NCBI GenBank assembly: GCA_958441075.1
Contig: CAUCBQ010000086.1
Location: 1 to 8,858, forward strand
DNA length: 8,858 bases
DNA from: an uncultured Clostridiaceae bacterium
GTDB taxonomy: Bacteria; Bacillota; Clostridia; Lachnospirales; Lachnospiraceae
Direction of reading: 5' to 3'
Shown here: positions 1 to 6,783 of the stretch, in pieces
Layout: every line of letters begins with the position of its first letter
Position numbering within the stretch: position 1 is the first letter of the stretch
Position numbers and translations under genes: made by a program
Notes under the pieces: generated by a model
What the model was told of the DNA's origin: nothing
The model's database searches: none
What the model saw: the letters and a program-made list of their open reading frames with translations, nothing else

Positions 1-5
1 AGGTG
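1..5 (+). promoter_or_regulatory. Ribosome binding site of rpmB
   Basis: AGGTG at the very edge of the window lies 7 nt before the ATG at 13. This fits a Shine-Dalgarno site and supports that start. The promoter of rpmB must lie outside the window. Confidence 0.75.
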
Positions 6-12
6 CAATAGT

Positions 13-198
13 ATGGCTAAGTGTGCAATCTGTGAAAAGGCAGCTCATTTCGGAAACAAAGTGAGCCATTCCCATAGACGGTCCAACAAGATGTGGAAAG
101 CAAACGTAAAATCTGTTAAGGTTAAAGTAAACGGCGGAACCCAGAGAATGTACGTATGTACTTCCTGCTTACGTTCCGGCCTTGTAGAAAGAGCCTAA
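13..198 (+). CDS. rpmB: 50S ribosomal protein L28, zinc-ribbon type
   Basis: Structural protein of the large ribosomal subunit. The 61-residue sequence has the L28 signature: an N-terminal MAKCAIC, the HSHRRSNK-MWKANV segment near residues 18-32, and the C-terminal VCTSCLRSGLVERA. Cysteines at 4, 7, 49 and 52 form two CxxC pairs, so this is the zinc-binding (C+) form of L28. Length is normal for the family. The gene stands alone on the plus strand, is followed within 15 nt by a strong hairpin terminator, and converges with the long minus-strand array. Known for the family: bacteria with C+ L28 sometimes carry a second, zinc-free paralogue used under zinc limitation. No paralogue is visible here. 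Identification is very secure. Confidence 0.98.
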   Translation: MAKCAICEKAAHFGNKVSHSHRRSNKMWKANVKSVKVKVNGGTQRMYVCTSCLRSGLVERA

Positions 199-211
199 TT
201 GAATGCAGAGT

Positions 212-247
212 AAAAGCTCCTGACTGTAGTGGTCGGGAGCTTTTTTT
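212..247. terminator. Rho-independent terminator, shared by convergent transcripts
   Basis: AAAAGCTCCTGAC (212-224) pairs with GTCGGGAGCTTTT (232-244) around a 7-nt loop, with one G-U wobble. A run of seven T (241-247) follows on the plus strand, which makes it a classic terminator for rpmB. On the minus strand the same hairpin is followed by TTTT then AC, a weaker but usable U tract. It is also the first good stop signal after the 45-aa gene and gerW, so it probably serves both directions. Confidence 0.93.
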
Positions 248-296
248 CTGTCTGAATCCTCTGTTAAATTATATCTGCACCCGCATCTCTGACGAA

Positions 297-434
297 TCAG
301 CAGCAAAACAGGTTATACCCCAGCACAAGGCAGCATACCACAAAGAAAAAGGTAAATATGGTCTCAGGTATAAATAAAAGCACTGCCATCCCAAGACCGA
401 AACAAAACAGCATCAGTCCACATAGCCTTTTCAT
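297..434 (-). CDS. Small hydrophobic membrane protein, 45 aa, two predicted TM helices
   Basis: An intact minus-strand reading frame of 45 codons runs from ATG at 434 to TGA at 297-299. It is preceded by AAGGGAG 9 nt upstream, a convincing ribosome binding site. The protein starts MKRLCGLMLFCFGLG. It has one hydrophobic helix at about residues 4-22, a short polar break IPET (22-25) and a second helix at about 26-43, and ends GYNLFCC. Six of 45 residues are cysteine (5, 11, 34, 35, 44, 45). The pattern is a helical hairpin with a short turn, probably in the cytoplasmic membrane. It lies 80 nt after gerW with no terminator between, and just before the shared terminator, so it is probably the last gene of the array. 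The ending and layout remind me of short hypothetical proteins seen in clostridia, but I cannot name a family. Function unknown. Confidence 0.72.
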   Translation of the reverse strand: MKRLCGLMLFCFGLGMAVLLFIPETIFTFFFVVCCLVLGYNLFCC

Positions 435-514
435 ATTAAAACGCTCCCTTCCCTTTATCTTATGCAGAAGCGTTCCTTCCCATTCCCCGCGGTTTATAAC
501 GCCTTTCCCCGGGC

Positions 515-922
515 TTAATCCCTTTTATCATAAGCAGCAGCCGCATCCTGAGCGGCTGCACGTGTTTCCTCTGATACAGCCGGTTTTCCTCCCATAAAAC
601 AGTTAATCAGATCCGGAGCCATATCAATCGCCTTTGTAATCGCATCCTGATTCTTGATGTTTACCACCTTTGTGACCCCGTTTTGTATCACCAGAACAGC
701 GCTGGGGCTCATTTTAGCACTCATTCCGCCGCCGCCCCTCTGCTTTTCCTTTGTTTTTTCTGAAAATGCACCTGCCGCCATTCCGCAGGTCACATCAATC
801 AGAGGGACGATAATCGCATCTCCTGCCTGTACCGGTTCGCCTACTACTGTCTTTGAAGTGACAAACTGATCCATCCCTTTAAATAATGTATCAATCATAG
901 ATGAAAAATGATTTTCTGCCAT
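515..922 (-). CDS. gerW: Sporulation protein GerW/YtfJ family
   Basis: A 135-residue member of the GerW (YtfJ) family. In Bacillus subtilis this family is made in the forespore and affects germination. Visible family marks are the N-terminal helix MIDTLFKGMDQF (9-20), the TVVGEPV segment (25-31), the AIIVPLIDVTCGMAAGAF strand-turn (36-53), a glycine-rich GGGG loop (63-66), and the PSAVLVIQNGVTKVVNI strand pair (73-89). The tail after residue 115 is alanine-rich and probably helical. The ATG at 922 has AGAGGA upstream at suitable spacing. The gene follows the DUF2953 gene by 42 nt. The same pair (ytfI-ytfJ) is adjacent in Bacillus, so a joint role in spore formation or germination is likely. 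Family assignment is firm; the precise role in this organism is inferred. Confidence 0.92.
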   Translation of the reverse strand: MAENHFSSMIDTLFKGMDQFVTSKTVVGEPVQAGDAIIVPLIDVTCGMAAGAFSEKTKEKQRGGGGMSAKMSPSAVLVIQNGVTKVVNIKNQDAITKAIDMAPDLINCFMGGKPAVSEETRAAAQDAAAAYDKRD

Positions 923-964
923 ACCGTCTTTCCTCTTTCTTCTCTTAACGCACTAGATCACGCT

Positions 965-1825
965 TCACTTTAAAAATCCAAGCAGCATACGCCTGGTATG
1001 TCTGTCACGCAGTATTCCAAGGCCAAGCCACAAAAGATATCCGGCCCGGATACGGCCTTTAAAGCTTCCCTCGGCCTCAAATATCTTCTCATCAAACACC
1101 GGACAGATTTCCATATTCCCCTCAAAAAAAGGATAGATAAGCGCTGCCGCAGATAAAGCCTGTCCGGTAAAATAAGGATCTTCAAAACCAAAGGCAACTG
1201 ACCCCTTTCCTTCTCTGGGGCATACATGGCGCAGAAAACGTCCGGCCTGCTTCCATAAAAGCCTGAGAGACGCCTGATTTTTCTCGTCCTCAATCCAGTT
1301 TCTTTTTTTCTCCGCCATGTCCCTTATATGTTTAAGCTTATCACAAAATGGCCGAAAAGAAAACTTAAATTTCCTGTCCTCTGATTTCAAAAACACCTCC
1401 GGCTCTCTGACCTTCCCGCCAGAAGTCCCGGTGTTTTCCTCCGGGGCTTCTGCCCTCCGCCGCTCTCCTGAAGGCTCTTTTTTTGCTGTATTATTTTTTT
1501 TCACAGCTTCCTTAGCAGGGGGCAAAATCTCCTCCGAAGCTTCTTCTCCTTCGTCCATTTCCCAGAGTCTTTTTCCGAAAAGCCGTATTCCCGCCGTCAG
1601 TCCCTTTTCATTTCCATTATAGCCTGCTCTCAGGGAAACCGCGCCAAAAAGCCATGATATCCTTCCCTCGCCGACAGGCTCTTTCTTCCAGCTTCCTTCC
1701 GCCTGATAGCGCACCGGTACAAAAAGCACCAGACACACTGCTGTCAAAAGCAGTCCTAACAGCACCAGAATCAGAATACCGGTCACCTTTAAAATCAAAA
1801 GCAGTATGTGTACCAATATCTGCAC
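965..1825 (-). CDS. DUF2953 family membrane protein (YtfI-like)
   Basis: A membrane-anchored protein of about 286 residues with no signal peptide cleavage motif. A long hydrophobic stretch (about residues 4-36) is followed by a VPVRYQAEG strand. A Lys/Glu-rich low-complexity linker spans about residues 94-155. The C-terminal part (about 207-272) has the DUF2953-like FGFEDPYFTGQALSAAALIYPFF and FKGRIRAGYLLWLGLGILRD. Function is unknown, but the family commonly sits beside ytfJ/gerW, as here. Start choice: the frame is open back to a TTG at 1867, but that lies inside the previous gene and has no ribosome binding site. I prefer GTG at 1825 (AGGG 7 nt upstream, 1 nt after the upstream stop). TTG at 1816 (GAGGTG 6 nt upstream) is the alternative. 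The linker contains two homopolymer A runs (A8 and A7). Confidence 0.85.
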   Translation of the reverse strand: MQILVHILLLILKVTGILILVLLGLLLTAVCLVLFVPVRYQAEGSWKKEPVGEGRISWLFGAVSLRAGYNGNEKGLTAGIRLFGKRLWEMDEGEEASEEILPPAKEAVKKNNTAKKEPSGERRRAEAPEENTGTSGGKVREPEVFLKSEDRKFKFSFRPFCDKLKHIRDMAEKKRNWIEDEKNQASLRLLWKQAGRFLRHVCPREGKGSVAFGFEDPYFTGQALSAAALIYPFFEGNMEICPVFDEKIFEAEGSFKGRIRAGYLLWLGLGILRDRHTRRMLLGFLK

Positions 1826-1826
1826 C

Positions 1827-2147
1827 TCATTTCCCTGCCAGCTGATCCATATATGCCTTCCAGTCAAAACCGCCTGTCTGACGGTACATATCGTCTACCA
1901 TCCGTCCTGTTACCTCCGCAGCCTCCTGATAGCCTCTGGCAATTCCCAGAACCAGAAGATTTTCCCCCTGTCTCTCCCTTCTTGTAAGCAGAGAGACAGG
2001 ACAGATATCAAATATATGTTTCCCATTTTCCGGAAGAGTAATCACATAGGTATCCGGCAAAAGACTGCCCTCGCGAAGCCCCTTAAGAATCCGTACCCTG
2101 GCCCTGTCTGCGTTTTGTCCCATATACAGGTGATCCCATAAGCGCAT
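1827..2147 (-). CDS. Conserved-looking hypothetical protein, 106 aa
   Basis: I do not recognise a named family. The ATG at 2147 has AGGGAG 7 nt upstream. The protein begins MRLWDHLYMG and has a basic stretch (RARVRILKGLREG, 15-27). A probable beta section follows (TYVITLPENGKHIFDICP, 33-50), then LLVLGIARGYQEAAEVTGRMVDDMYRQTGGFDW (63-95), which looks like a strand followed by a long helix. There is no signal peptide or membrane segment, so it is probably cytoplasmic. It sits 40 nt after the 435-aa gene, and its stop is 1 nt from the proposed GTG start of the DUF2953 gene (TGA-G-GTG), which suggests translational coupling. The coupling and the good ribosome binding site make it a real gene. 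Function unknown. Confidence 0.82.
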   Translation of the reverse strand: MRLWDHLYMGQNADRARVRILKGLREGSLLPDTYVITLPENGKHIFDICPVSLLTRRERQGENLLVLGIARGYQEAAEVTGRMVDDMYRQTGGFDWKAYMDQLAGK

Positions 2148-2187
2148 GGCTTCTCTCCCTTCTGTTAAGCAGTTTATCCTTCCGGCT

Positions 2188-3495
2188 CTAATCTTCCATC
2201 AGACTGCGGATCAGTTCTGCACATGCCTCCCGTTCTGCCTCATCGCTGCAGCTGTCCAGACTGCCCTGAATGTATTCTCTGGCCTCATCCAGAGAGCTGA
2301 AATTGGCCGGGAGGCTGGAAAGGCATTTTGCCATGGCAGCACGTATCACTGACCTTGGAAGATTCTTCCAAAATTCTGCCATATCCTTAAAAAGTTCATC
2401 CAGTTTTTTCCTGAAAAAAGCCTCATCTACTTCTGCCTCATCTGCATCCGGCTTTTCCAGAGACATAAAAGCACTTCCCGACATAAGGAGGCCCGCCTTC
2501 CAGGCAGCATCAGCCTCTGGTCCCTTCTCATCCTGAAGCTCTTCCAGCGAAATATCCTCTCTGATCCACTGTTCAAAATACTGCTCCTGTTTTCCTTCCA
2601 GAGCCGGCAGACGATCTGTAATATCCTGAGGAATTTCCACCCACTTTTCTGACTCGAAAAGCCCCAGGATTCCTTTTAGAATCTCTTTTATATTCTGCTC
2701 ACAGGACAGATCGGATACAGCCGTCCCCTGTGCCAGAAAGATCACGCTCAGATCATTTACCATATCCATCAGGCCCAGAATCTCTCCGCTGACAGAATTA
2801 ATATTCTCGCTGCATTCCTTCAGACCCACAGCCAGACGGCGGTACTCCTCTGCCGACAGATTTCTTAAATCTGCCTGTTCAAATTCTCCCATCCAATCAA
2901 ACAGTGCTCCATAGGCTTCCTCCCGTATCATCGGCCGGTTCAGCAGCCCCTCTGACCGCAGAATATAAAGCATATCCTCAAATCCGGAACACGGAAGGCC
3001 CTTGTAGATGCTCAGGCGTTCCTCCAGAAGAGCAAAGAATTTCTGCTTCGTAAACCTCACCGGAAGCTGGCCTATGATAACCTGCAGCCGTTCATGAAGC
3101 TCTGACGGGTCTGAGGCATTCTGAAGCCAGGACAGAATCTCTTCTGTAAGGCTCTCTGTATCCTCCGGCTTTTTTCCAACCAGCCTGGGAGCAAATCTTC
3201 CTTCAATCCGGTTCATTACATATTCATAAGCCTGAAATGCATCCGTATAATCTGTAACCTTTTCCATCTCCCGGATCACATCCTGACGCAGCTCATCTGG
3301 TTTACAGTCTGTCTGACCATCCAGACATGCCCCAAGAAGAGTGCAGAAACGGTCATACAGACCTGTAATCCGGTCATTTTCAAAGCCCCTTTTTTCTGCC
3401 GCTGCCTCATAAGCCGTATAAAAATTCAACGCCAGCCTGATATATGCACAATGATAGGCTGCTGTAAGCTGTCTGCGTATTCTTGCCGCTTTCAT
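2188..3495 (-). CDS. Uncharacterised helical, acidic protein, 435 aa
   Basis: I cannot assign a domain. The protein appears almost entirely alpha-helical and soluble. The N-terminus is basic (MKAARIRRQL) and followed by helices rich in Ala/Tyr (to about residue 100). The middle carries amphipathic helices with Leu/Glu spacing (115-180, 190-280). The C-terminal third is acidic (EEL-DEKGPEADA at 318-330, DADEAEVDEAFF at 350-361) and ends with LIRSLMED. There is no signal peptide, membrane helix, P-loop or clear metal motif; scattered cysteines form no CxxC pair. The start is odd: AGGGAG lies only 2 nt from the ATG and AGGAGG, overlapping the cinA stop, lies 14 nt away, so neither spacing is ideal. 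An in-frame TAG just upstream rules out an earlier start. It follows cinA by 19 nt. Function unknown. Confidence 0.85.
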   Translation of the reverse strand: MKAARIRRQLTAAYHCAYIRLALNFYTAYEAAAEKRGFENDRITGLYDRFCTLLGACLDGQTDCKPDELRQDVIREMEKVTDYTDAFQAYEYVMNRIEGRFAPRLVGKKPEDTESLTEEILSWLQNASDPSELHERLQVIIGQLPVRFTKQKFFALLEERLSIYKGLPCSGFEDMLYILRSEGLLNRPMIREEAYGALFDWMGEFEQADLRNLSAEEYRRLAVGLKECSENINSVSGEILGLMDMVNDLSVIFLAQGTAVSDLSCEQNIKEILKGILGLFESEKWVEIPQDITDRLPALEGKQEQYFEQWIREDISLEELQDEKGPEADAAWKAGLLMSGSAFMSLEKPDADEAEVDEAFFRKKLDELFKDMAEFWKNLPRSVIRAAMAKCLSSLPANFSSLDEAREYIQGSLDSCSDEAEREACAELIRSLMED

Positions 3496-3514
3496 CTCTC
3501 CCTAAAATTCCTCC

Positions 3515-4774
3515 TTACGAATCCTGACCGTTTCTATATTCCAGTACGCACCGGCGTACCAAATCCAGGGCTCTTACCGCAGACTGTTCCCGGATCTTCC
3601 CACGGTTTCCCTTAAACTGACAGCGTTTTACCACCGTCTTCCCTTTTACACAGCAGGCCATATATACAAGTCCCACCGGTTTTTGGGGTGTTCCGCCCTC
3701 CGGTCCTGCGATTCCCGTGACAGCTACGCACACATCCGTCCCGGCAGCGGCCGCTCCGCCTTCTGCCATCTGGACAGCCGTCTCCTCACTGACCGCCCCA
3801 TAAGCAGCAAGGGTTTCCTCCTTCACTCCCAAAAGGCGCATTTTCGCTTCATTAGAATAAGTCACCATGCCCTGCATAAATACATCAGACACGCCGGACA
3901 CATTTACCATTCGGGCCGCCACCATACCTCCGGTACAGGACTCAGCCGCCGCCATGGTCAGCTTATTTTCCTTTAAGAGGGAAGCCACTGCCATTTCCAG
4001 GCTGGTCTTTTCATCTGTAGTGTAAACAGCATCTCCAAACCGGGCTCTGATTTCCCGGATCACAGGAGCTATAAGAGCTTCTCCTTCTGCATGATCCGAT
4101 GCTCTGGCTGTAATGCGGATATGGACCTCTGCTGTTTTTGCATAGGTTGCAATGGTGGGATTGGTCTGGCTGTCAATTAAATCCAGCAGTTTATCCTCTG
4201 CCTGGCTCTCACCGTATCCGCAGATTTTTACCATCCGGGACACCAGAACCGACTGCTGAAGCCGTTCCAGATAGGGGAATACCTGCCCTTCAAACAGAGG
4301 ATAAAGCTCATTTGGAGGACCGGGAAGGAGAATGGCTGTTTTCCCATTCTTTTCCAGTATCAAACCGGGAGCCATGCCATTAGGATTGTCCAACACAACT
4401 GCCCCCCGGGGAACCATAGCCATTTTCCAGTTATTATCCGGAATCTCCTTATAAATATTATTAACAAAAAATCCCTCCAGCTGTCTGCGGGTATGGGAAT
4501 CCTCCACTAACTCCATTCCCATAGCCTCTGCACAGACCTCCTTTGTCAGGTCATCTTCTGTAGGACCCAGACCTCCGGTAAGGATCACAAGATCCGACCG
4601 GCCAAGAGCTCTCTTTACCGTTTCCATCATCCGATCGTAATTATCGCCAACCGTTACCTGATAATACTGATCCAGACCCAAAAGGGCGCATTTTTCCGCC
4701 AGATACTGAGTATTGCTGTTTAAAATATTTCCCATCAGGATCTCAGTTCCCACGCTGATCAGTTCAACGACCAT
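3515..4774 (-). CDS. cinA: CinA family protein (competence/damage-inducible; NMN deamidase-type C-domain)
   Basis: A full-length two-domain CinA, 419 residues. The N-terminal MoCF-like domain (about 1-170) shows GTEILMG (9-15), ILTGGLGPTEDD (64-75), NPNGMAPG (130-137) and LLPGPPNE (149-156). The C-terminal amidohydrolase domain (about 258-415) shows AAESCTGG (276-283), whose Ser279 is the probable nucleophile, TYSNEAK (305-311) and TGIAGPEGGTPQKPVG (353-368). Known for the family: the C domain hydrolyses nicotinamide mononucleotide in pyridine nucleotide recycling, and the N domain is linked to ADP-ribose-type pyrophosphatase activity. In Gram-positives cinA is often co-transcribed with recA and linked to competence; recA is not next to it here. 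AGGAGG lies 8 nt before the ATG, inside the end of pgsA, and the stop and start are 1 nt apart, implying coupled translation. Confidence 0.97.
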   Translation of the reverse strand: MVVELISVGTEILMGNILNSNTQYLAEKCALLGLDQYYQVTVGDNYDRMMETVKRALGRSDLVILTGGLGPTEDDLTKEVCAEAMGMELVEDSHTRRQLEGFFVNNIYKEIPDNNWKMAMVPRGAVVLDNPNGMAPGLILEKNGKTAILLPGPPNELYPLFEGQVFPYLERLQQSVLVSRMVKICGYGESQAEDKLLDLIDSQTNPTIATYAKTAEVHIRITARASDHAEGEALIAPVIREIRARFGDAVYTTDEKTSLEMAVASLLKENKLTMAAAESCTGGMVAARMVNVSGVSDVFMQGMVTYSNEAKMRLLGVKEETLAAYGAVSEETAVQMAEGGAAAAGTDVCVAVTGIAGPEGGTPQKPVGLVYMACCVKGKTVVKRCQFKGNRGKIREQSAVRALDLVRRCVLEYRNGQDS

Positions 4775-4775
4775 T

Positions 4776-5318
4776 TTACAGGCCTCCTTCCGTCAGGACC
4801 CTTATATTCTTTGCCACATAATCTGCCAGAGAAACCACAGTCAGCAGAACGGCAATCCACAAAACAATATTCGTCACAGCAGACAGGGCCGGAATATTGA
4901 AGATCAGAAGCACCACTGCCGTCATCTGGAACACGGTCTTAAACTTGCCCCAGTAGCTGGCGGCAATCACAATGCCGTTATCTGCCGCCACCAGGCGAAA
5001 GCCGCTGATAATAAATTCACGGCTGATAATAATGATTACAACCCAGGCTGGCAGCTGTCCCAGCTGAATCAGGCAGATCAGGGCAGAGCACACTAAAAGC
5101 TTATCTGCCAGGGGGTCCATAAATTTTCCAAAATTTGTCACAAGGCCGTATTTTCTGGCAATCTTTCCATCTAAAAGATCCGTCAGGCTGGCTGCAATAA
5201 AAATCACATTAGCAATAACCCGCATGGTCTGATTGGCGCCATTTTCATAAAGAAGGGCCGCTACAAAAAACGGAATCATACAAATACGAAGAACGGTAAG
5301 CTTATTGGGCAGATTCAT
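4776..5318 (-). CDS. pgsA: CDP-diacylglycerol--glycerol-3-phosphate 3-phosphatidyltransferase
   Basis: Integral membrane enzyme that makes phosphatidylglycerol phosphate from CDP-diacylglycerol and glycerol-3-phosphate, the committed step to phosphatidylglycerol and cardiolipin. The 180-residue protein carries the complete CDP-alcohol phosphatidyltransferase motif: D47, D50, G51, A54, R55, G64, D68, D72, in DLLDGKIAR...GKFMDPLAD. About five or six hydrophobic helices are visible (7-23, 33-47, 73-88, 90-110, 130-146, 148-168). The N-terminus MNLPNKLTVLRI is typical of PgsA. The ATG at 5318 has AGGAGAGG upstream and lies inside the end of rimO (17-bp overlap), so translation is probably coupled. 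A related phosphatidyltransferase such as PssA is less likely given the N-terminus, size and context. Confidence 0.95.
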   Translation of the reverse strand: MNLPNKLTVLRICMIPFFVAALLYENGANQTMRVIANVIFIAASLTDLLDGKIARKYGLVTNFGKFMDPLADKLLVCSALICLIQLGQLPAWVVIIIISREFIISGFRLVAADNGIVIAASYWGKFKTVFQMTAVVLLIFNIPALSAVTNIVLWIAVLLTVVSLADYVAKNIRVLTEGGL

Positions 5319-6681
5319 GATACACCTCTCCTATCAGGTCATACTCGGCGGCTCCTGTAACCTTTACCCTTACAAAGTCGCCGGACATCAGCATCTCATC
5401 GGCATTTACAAAAATCAGTCCGTCTACATTGGGCGCATCCATATAGGTGCGGCCCACATAGGCCGGTTCATCGGCTACCTTTCCCTCAATCATCACGGTC
5501 AGCACCTTTCCCACCATATTTTCACAGTGGTCAAAGGCAATCTCCTGCTGGAGCTCCATGATCTCATCCCGTCGCTCCTCTTTTATTTCCTGAGGCACCT
5601 GATCCGGGTAGGAATAAGCCGGCGTATCTTCTTCTGCCGAATAGGCGAACACTCCAAGACGCTCAAATTCCATTTCATCTACAAACTCCATCAGCTCTTC
5701 ATGATCCTCCTGCGTCTCTCCCGGAAAGCCGGAGATCAGGGTGGTTCGCAGGGCAATATCCGGAATCTCCTTACGCAGCTTTGCAATGCGCTCCTTTAAT
5801 TCTTCCTTGTGTGTTCTGCGGCCCATACGGCGCAGAATCCGGTCGCTGGCATGCTGAATGGGAATATCCAGATAGTGACAGACCTTTTCCTCAGATTTAA
5901 TGGCCTCAATGAGTTCGTCTGTAATCTCCTCCGGATAGCAGTACTGAATACGAATCCAGTAAATTCCCGGAATTTTTGCCAGCTCGTGAAGCAGCCTGGG
6001 AAGGGATTTTTCTCCATAGATATCCTTTCCGTAAAGTGTAGTTTCCTGAGCCACTAAAATCAGTTCCCGCACTCCATTGTCAGCCAGCTGTCTGGCTTCC
6101 TCCAAAAGCTGTTCCATGGGAACACTGCGGTAAGGGCCTCTTAAAGACGGAATAATGCAGTAGGTACAGCGTTTATCGCAACCCTCGGCAATCTTTAAAA
6201 AGGCATAGTAGCCGCCGGTAGTCATGACACGTTTTTTCGCGGTTTGGGGCAGCTCGTTTAAGCTGTGAAATATGGAAATATGGCTGTCTGCATCCTCCTT
6301 TTCCCGGCAGGACTCCTCCTCGCCAAAAAGCTCTGCGAGAACATTTCCGATTTCCTCATAGGAAGTGGTTCCCAAAATAGCATCCACCTCAGGAATCTCC
6401 TCCGTAATCTCCTGCTTATACCGCTGAGCCAGACAGCCTGCCACAATCAGAGCCTGACATCTTCCCTCTTCCTTTAAGCGGGCCATCTCCAGAATGGTAT
6501 TTACGCTTTCTTCCTTGGCGTCTCCGATAAAACAGCAGGTGTTGATTAAAATAGCGTCCGCCTCTGTCTCATCATCTGTAAAGGCTACACCAAGTCCTCC
6601 GGCTACGCCAAGCATCTTTTCCGTATCCACCAGATTTTTATCACAGCCCAGAGACACACAAAATAATTTTATCTTCTTCAT
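5302..6681 (-). CDS. rimO: Ribosomal protein S12 (aspartate) methylthiotransferase
   Basis: Radical-SAM enzyme that adds a methylthio group to the conserved aspartate of ribosomal protein S12. The 459-residue protein has three regions. The UPF0004 domain carries the auxiliary cluster cysteines C13 (SLGC), C49 (NTC) and C83 (GC). The radical-SAM core carries C168, C172 and C175 (GCDKRCTYCIIPSLRG). A C-terminal TRAM domain spans about 382-455. The opening VSLGCDKNLVDTE and the CIIPSLRGPYRS segment point to RimO rather than the tRNA-modifying MiaB or MtaB. The ATG at 6681 is the only sensible start, but its AGGAG (6694-6698) is 12 nt away, longer than usual. The 102-nt gap to rpoZ holds a long stem-loop that may affect translation or mRNA stability. 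Confidence 0.96.
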   Translation of the reverse strand: MKKIKLFCVSLGCDKNLVDTEKMLGVAGGLGVAFTDDETEADAILINTCCFIGDAKEESVNTILEMARLKEEGRCQALIVAGCLAQRYKQEITEEIPEVDAILGTTSYEEIGNVLAELFGEEESCREKEDADSHISIFHSLNELPQTAKKRVMTTGGYYAFLKIAEGCDKRCTYCIIPSLRGPYRSVPMEQLLEEARQLADNGVRELILVAQETTLYGKDIYGEKSLPRLLHELAKIPGIYWIRIQYCYPEEITDELIEAIKSEEKVCHYLDIPIQHASDRILRRMGRRTHKEELKERIAKLRKEIPDIALRTTLISGFPGETQEDHEELMEFVDEMEFERLGVFAYSAEEDTPAYSYPDQVPQEIKEERRDEIMELQQEIAFDHCENMVGKVLTVMIEGKVADEPAYVGRTYMDAPNVDGLIFVNADEMLMSGDFVRVKVTGAAEYDLIGEVYHESAQ

Positions 6682-6709
6682 AAATGCAATTTACTCCTGA
6701 TTAACATTT

Positions 6710-6773
6710 AAGCCATCTTCCCGTGTCTGCCGGCGGGGAATCGCCCCGGCGTTTCAGGCACAGGAGACGGCTT
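6710..6773 (-). other. Long imperfect stem-loop in the rpoZ-rimO gap
   Basis: The arms 6710-6725 and 6759-6773 pair over 15 base pairs (two G-U wobbles on the minus-strand RNA, one bulged A). Inside lies a second GC-rich hairpin, 6729-6750 (GCCGG/CCGGC plus two more pairs around a bulge). On the transcribed minus strand the 3' side runs into GGCTTAAATGTTAATC, not a real U tract. It therefore looks more like an mRNA structural or processing element, or a weak attenuator, than a full terminator. On the plus strand the stem is followed by T5, but no plus-strand gene is present. It ends 11 nt before the AGGAG of rimO. No named RNA family recognised. Confidence 0.6.
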
Positions 6774-6783
6774 TTTCCTGTTC

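Noticed and set aside
358..597. Plus-strand open frame (79 codons) between rpmB and gerW
   Set aside because: It overlaps both the 45-aa gene and the end of gerW in antisense, is rich in Pro/His/Ser, and has no matching ribosome binding site. The minus-strand 45-aa frame explains this DNA better.
970..1293. Second minus-strand frame (107 codons) inside the DUF2953 gene
   Set aside because: It overlaps the conserved C-terminal domain of DUF2953 in another frame. Considered as a possible frameshift product, but DUF2953 is intact in its own frame.
4713..5096. Plus-strand open frame (127 codons) opposite cinA and pgsA
   Set aside because: Antisense to two clear genes, no convincing ribosome binding site, and a composition rich in Gln/His/Asn typical of a shadow frame.
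5305..5799. Long plus-strand open frame (164 codons) opposite rimO
   Set aside because: It lies wholly antisense to the highly conserved rimO coding region and its translation (rich in His, Ile, Tyr) resembles no protein family. It is explained by codon use of rimO.
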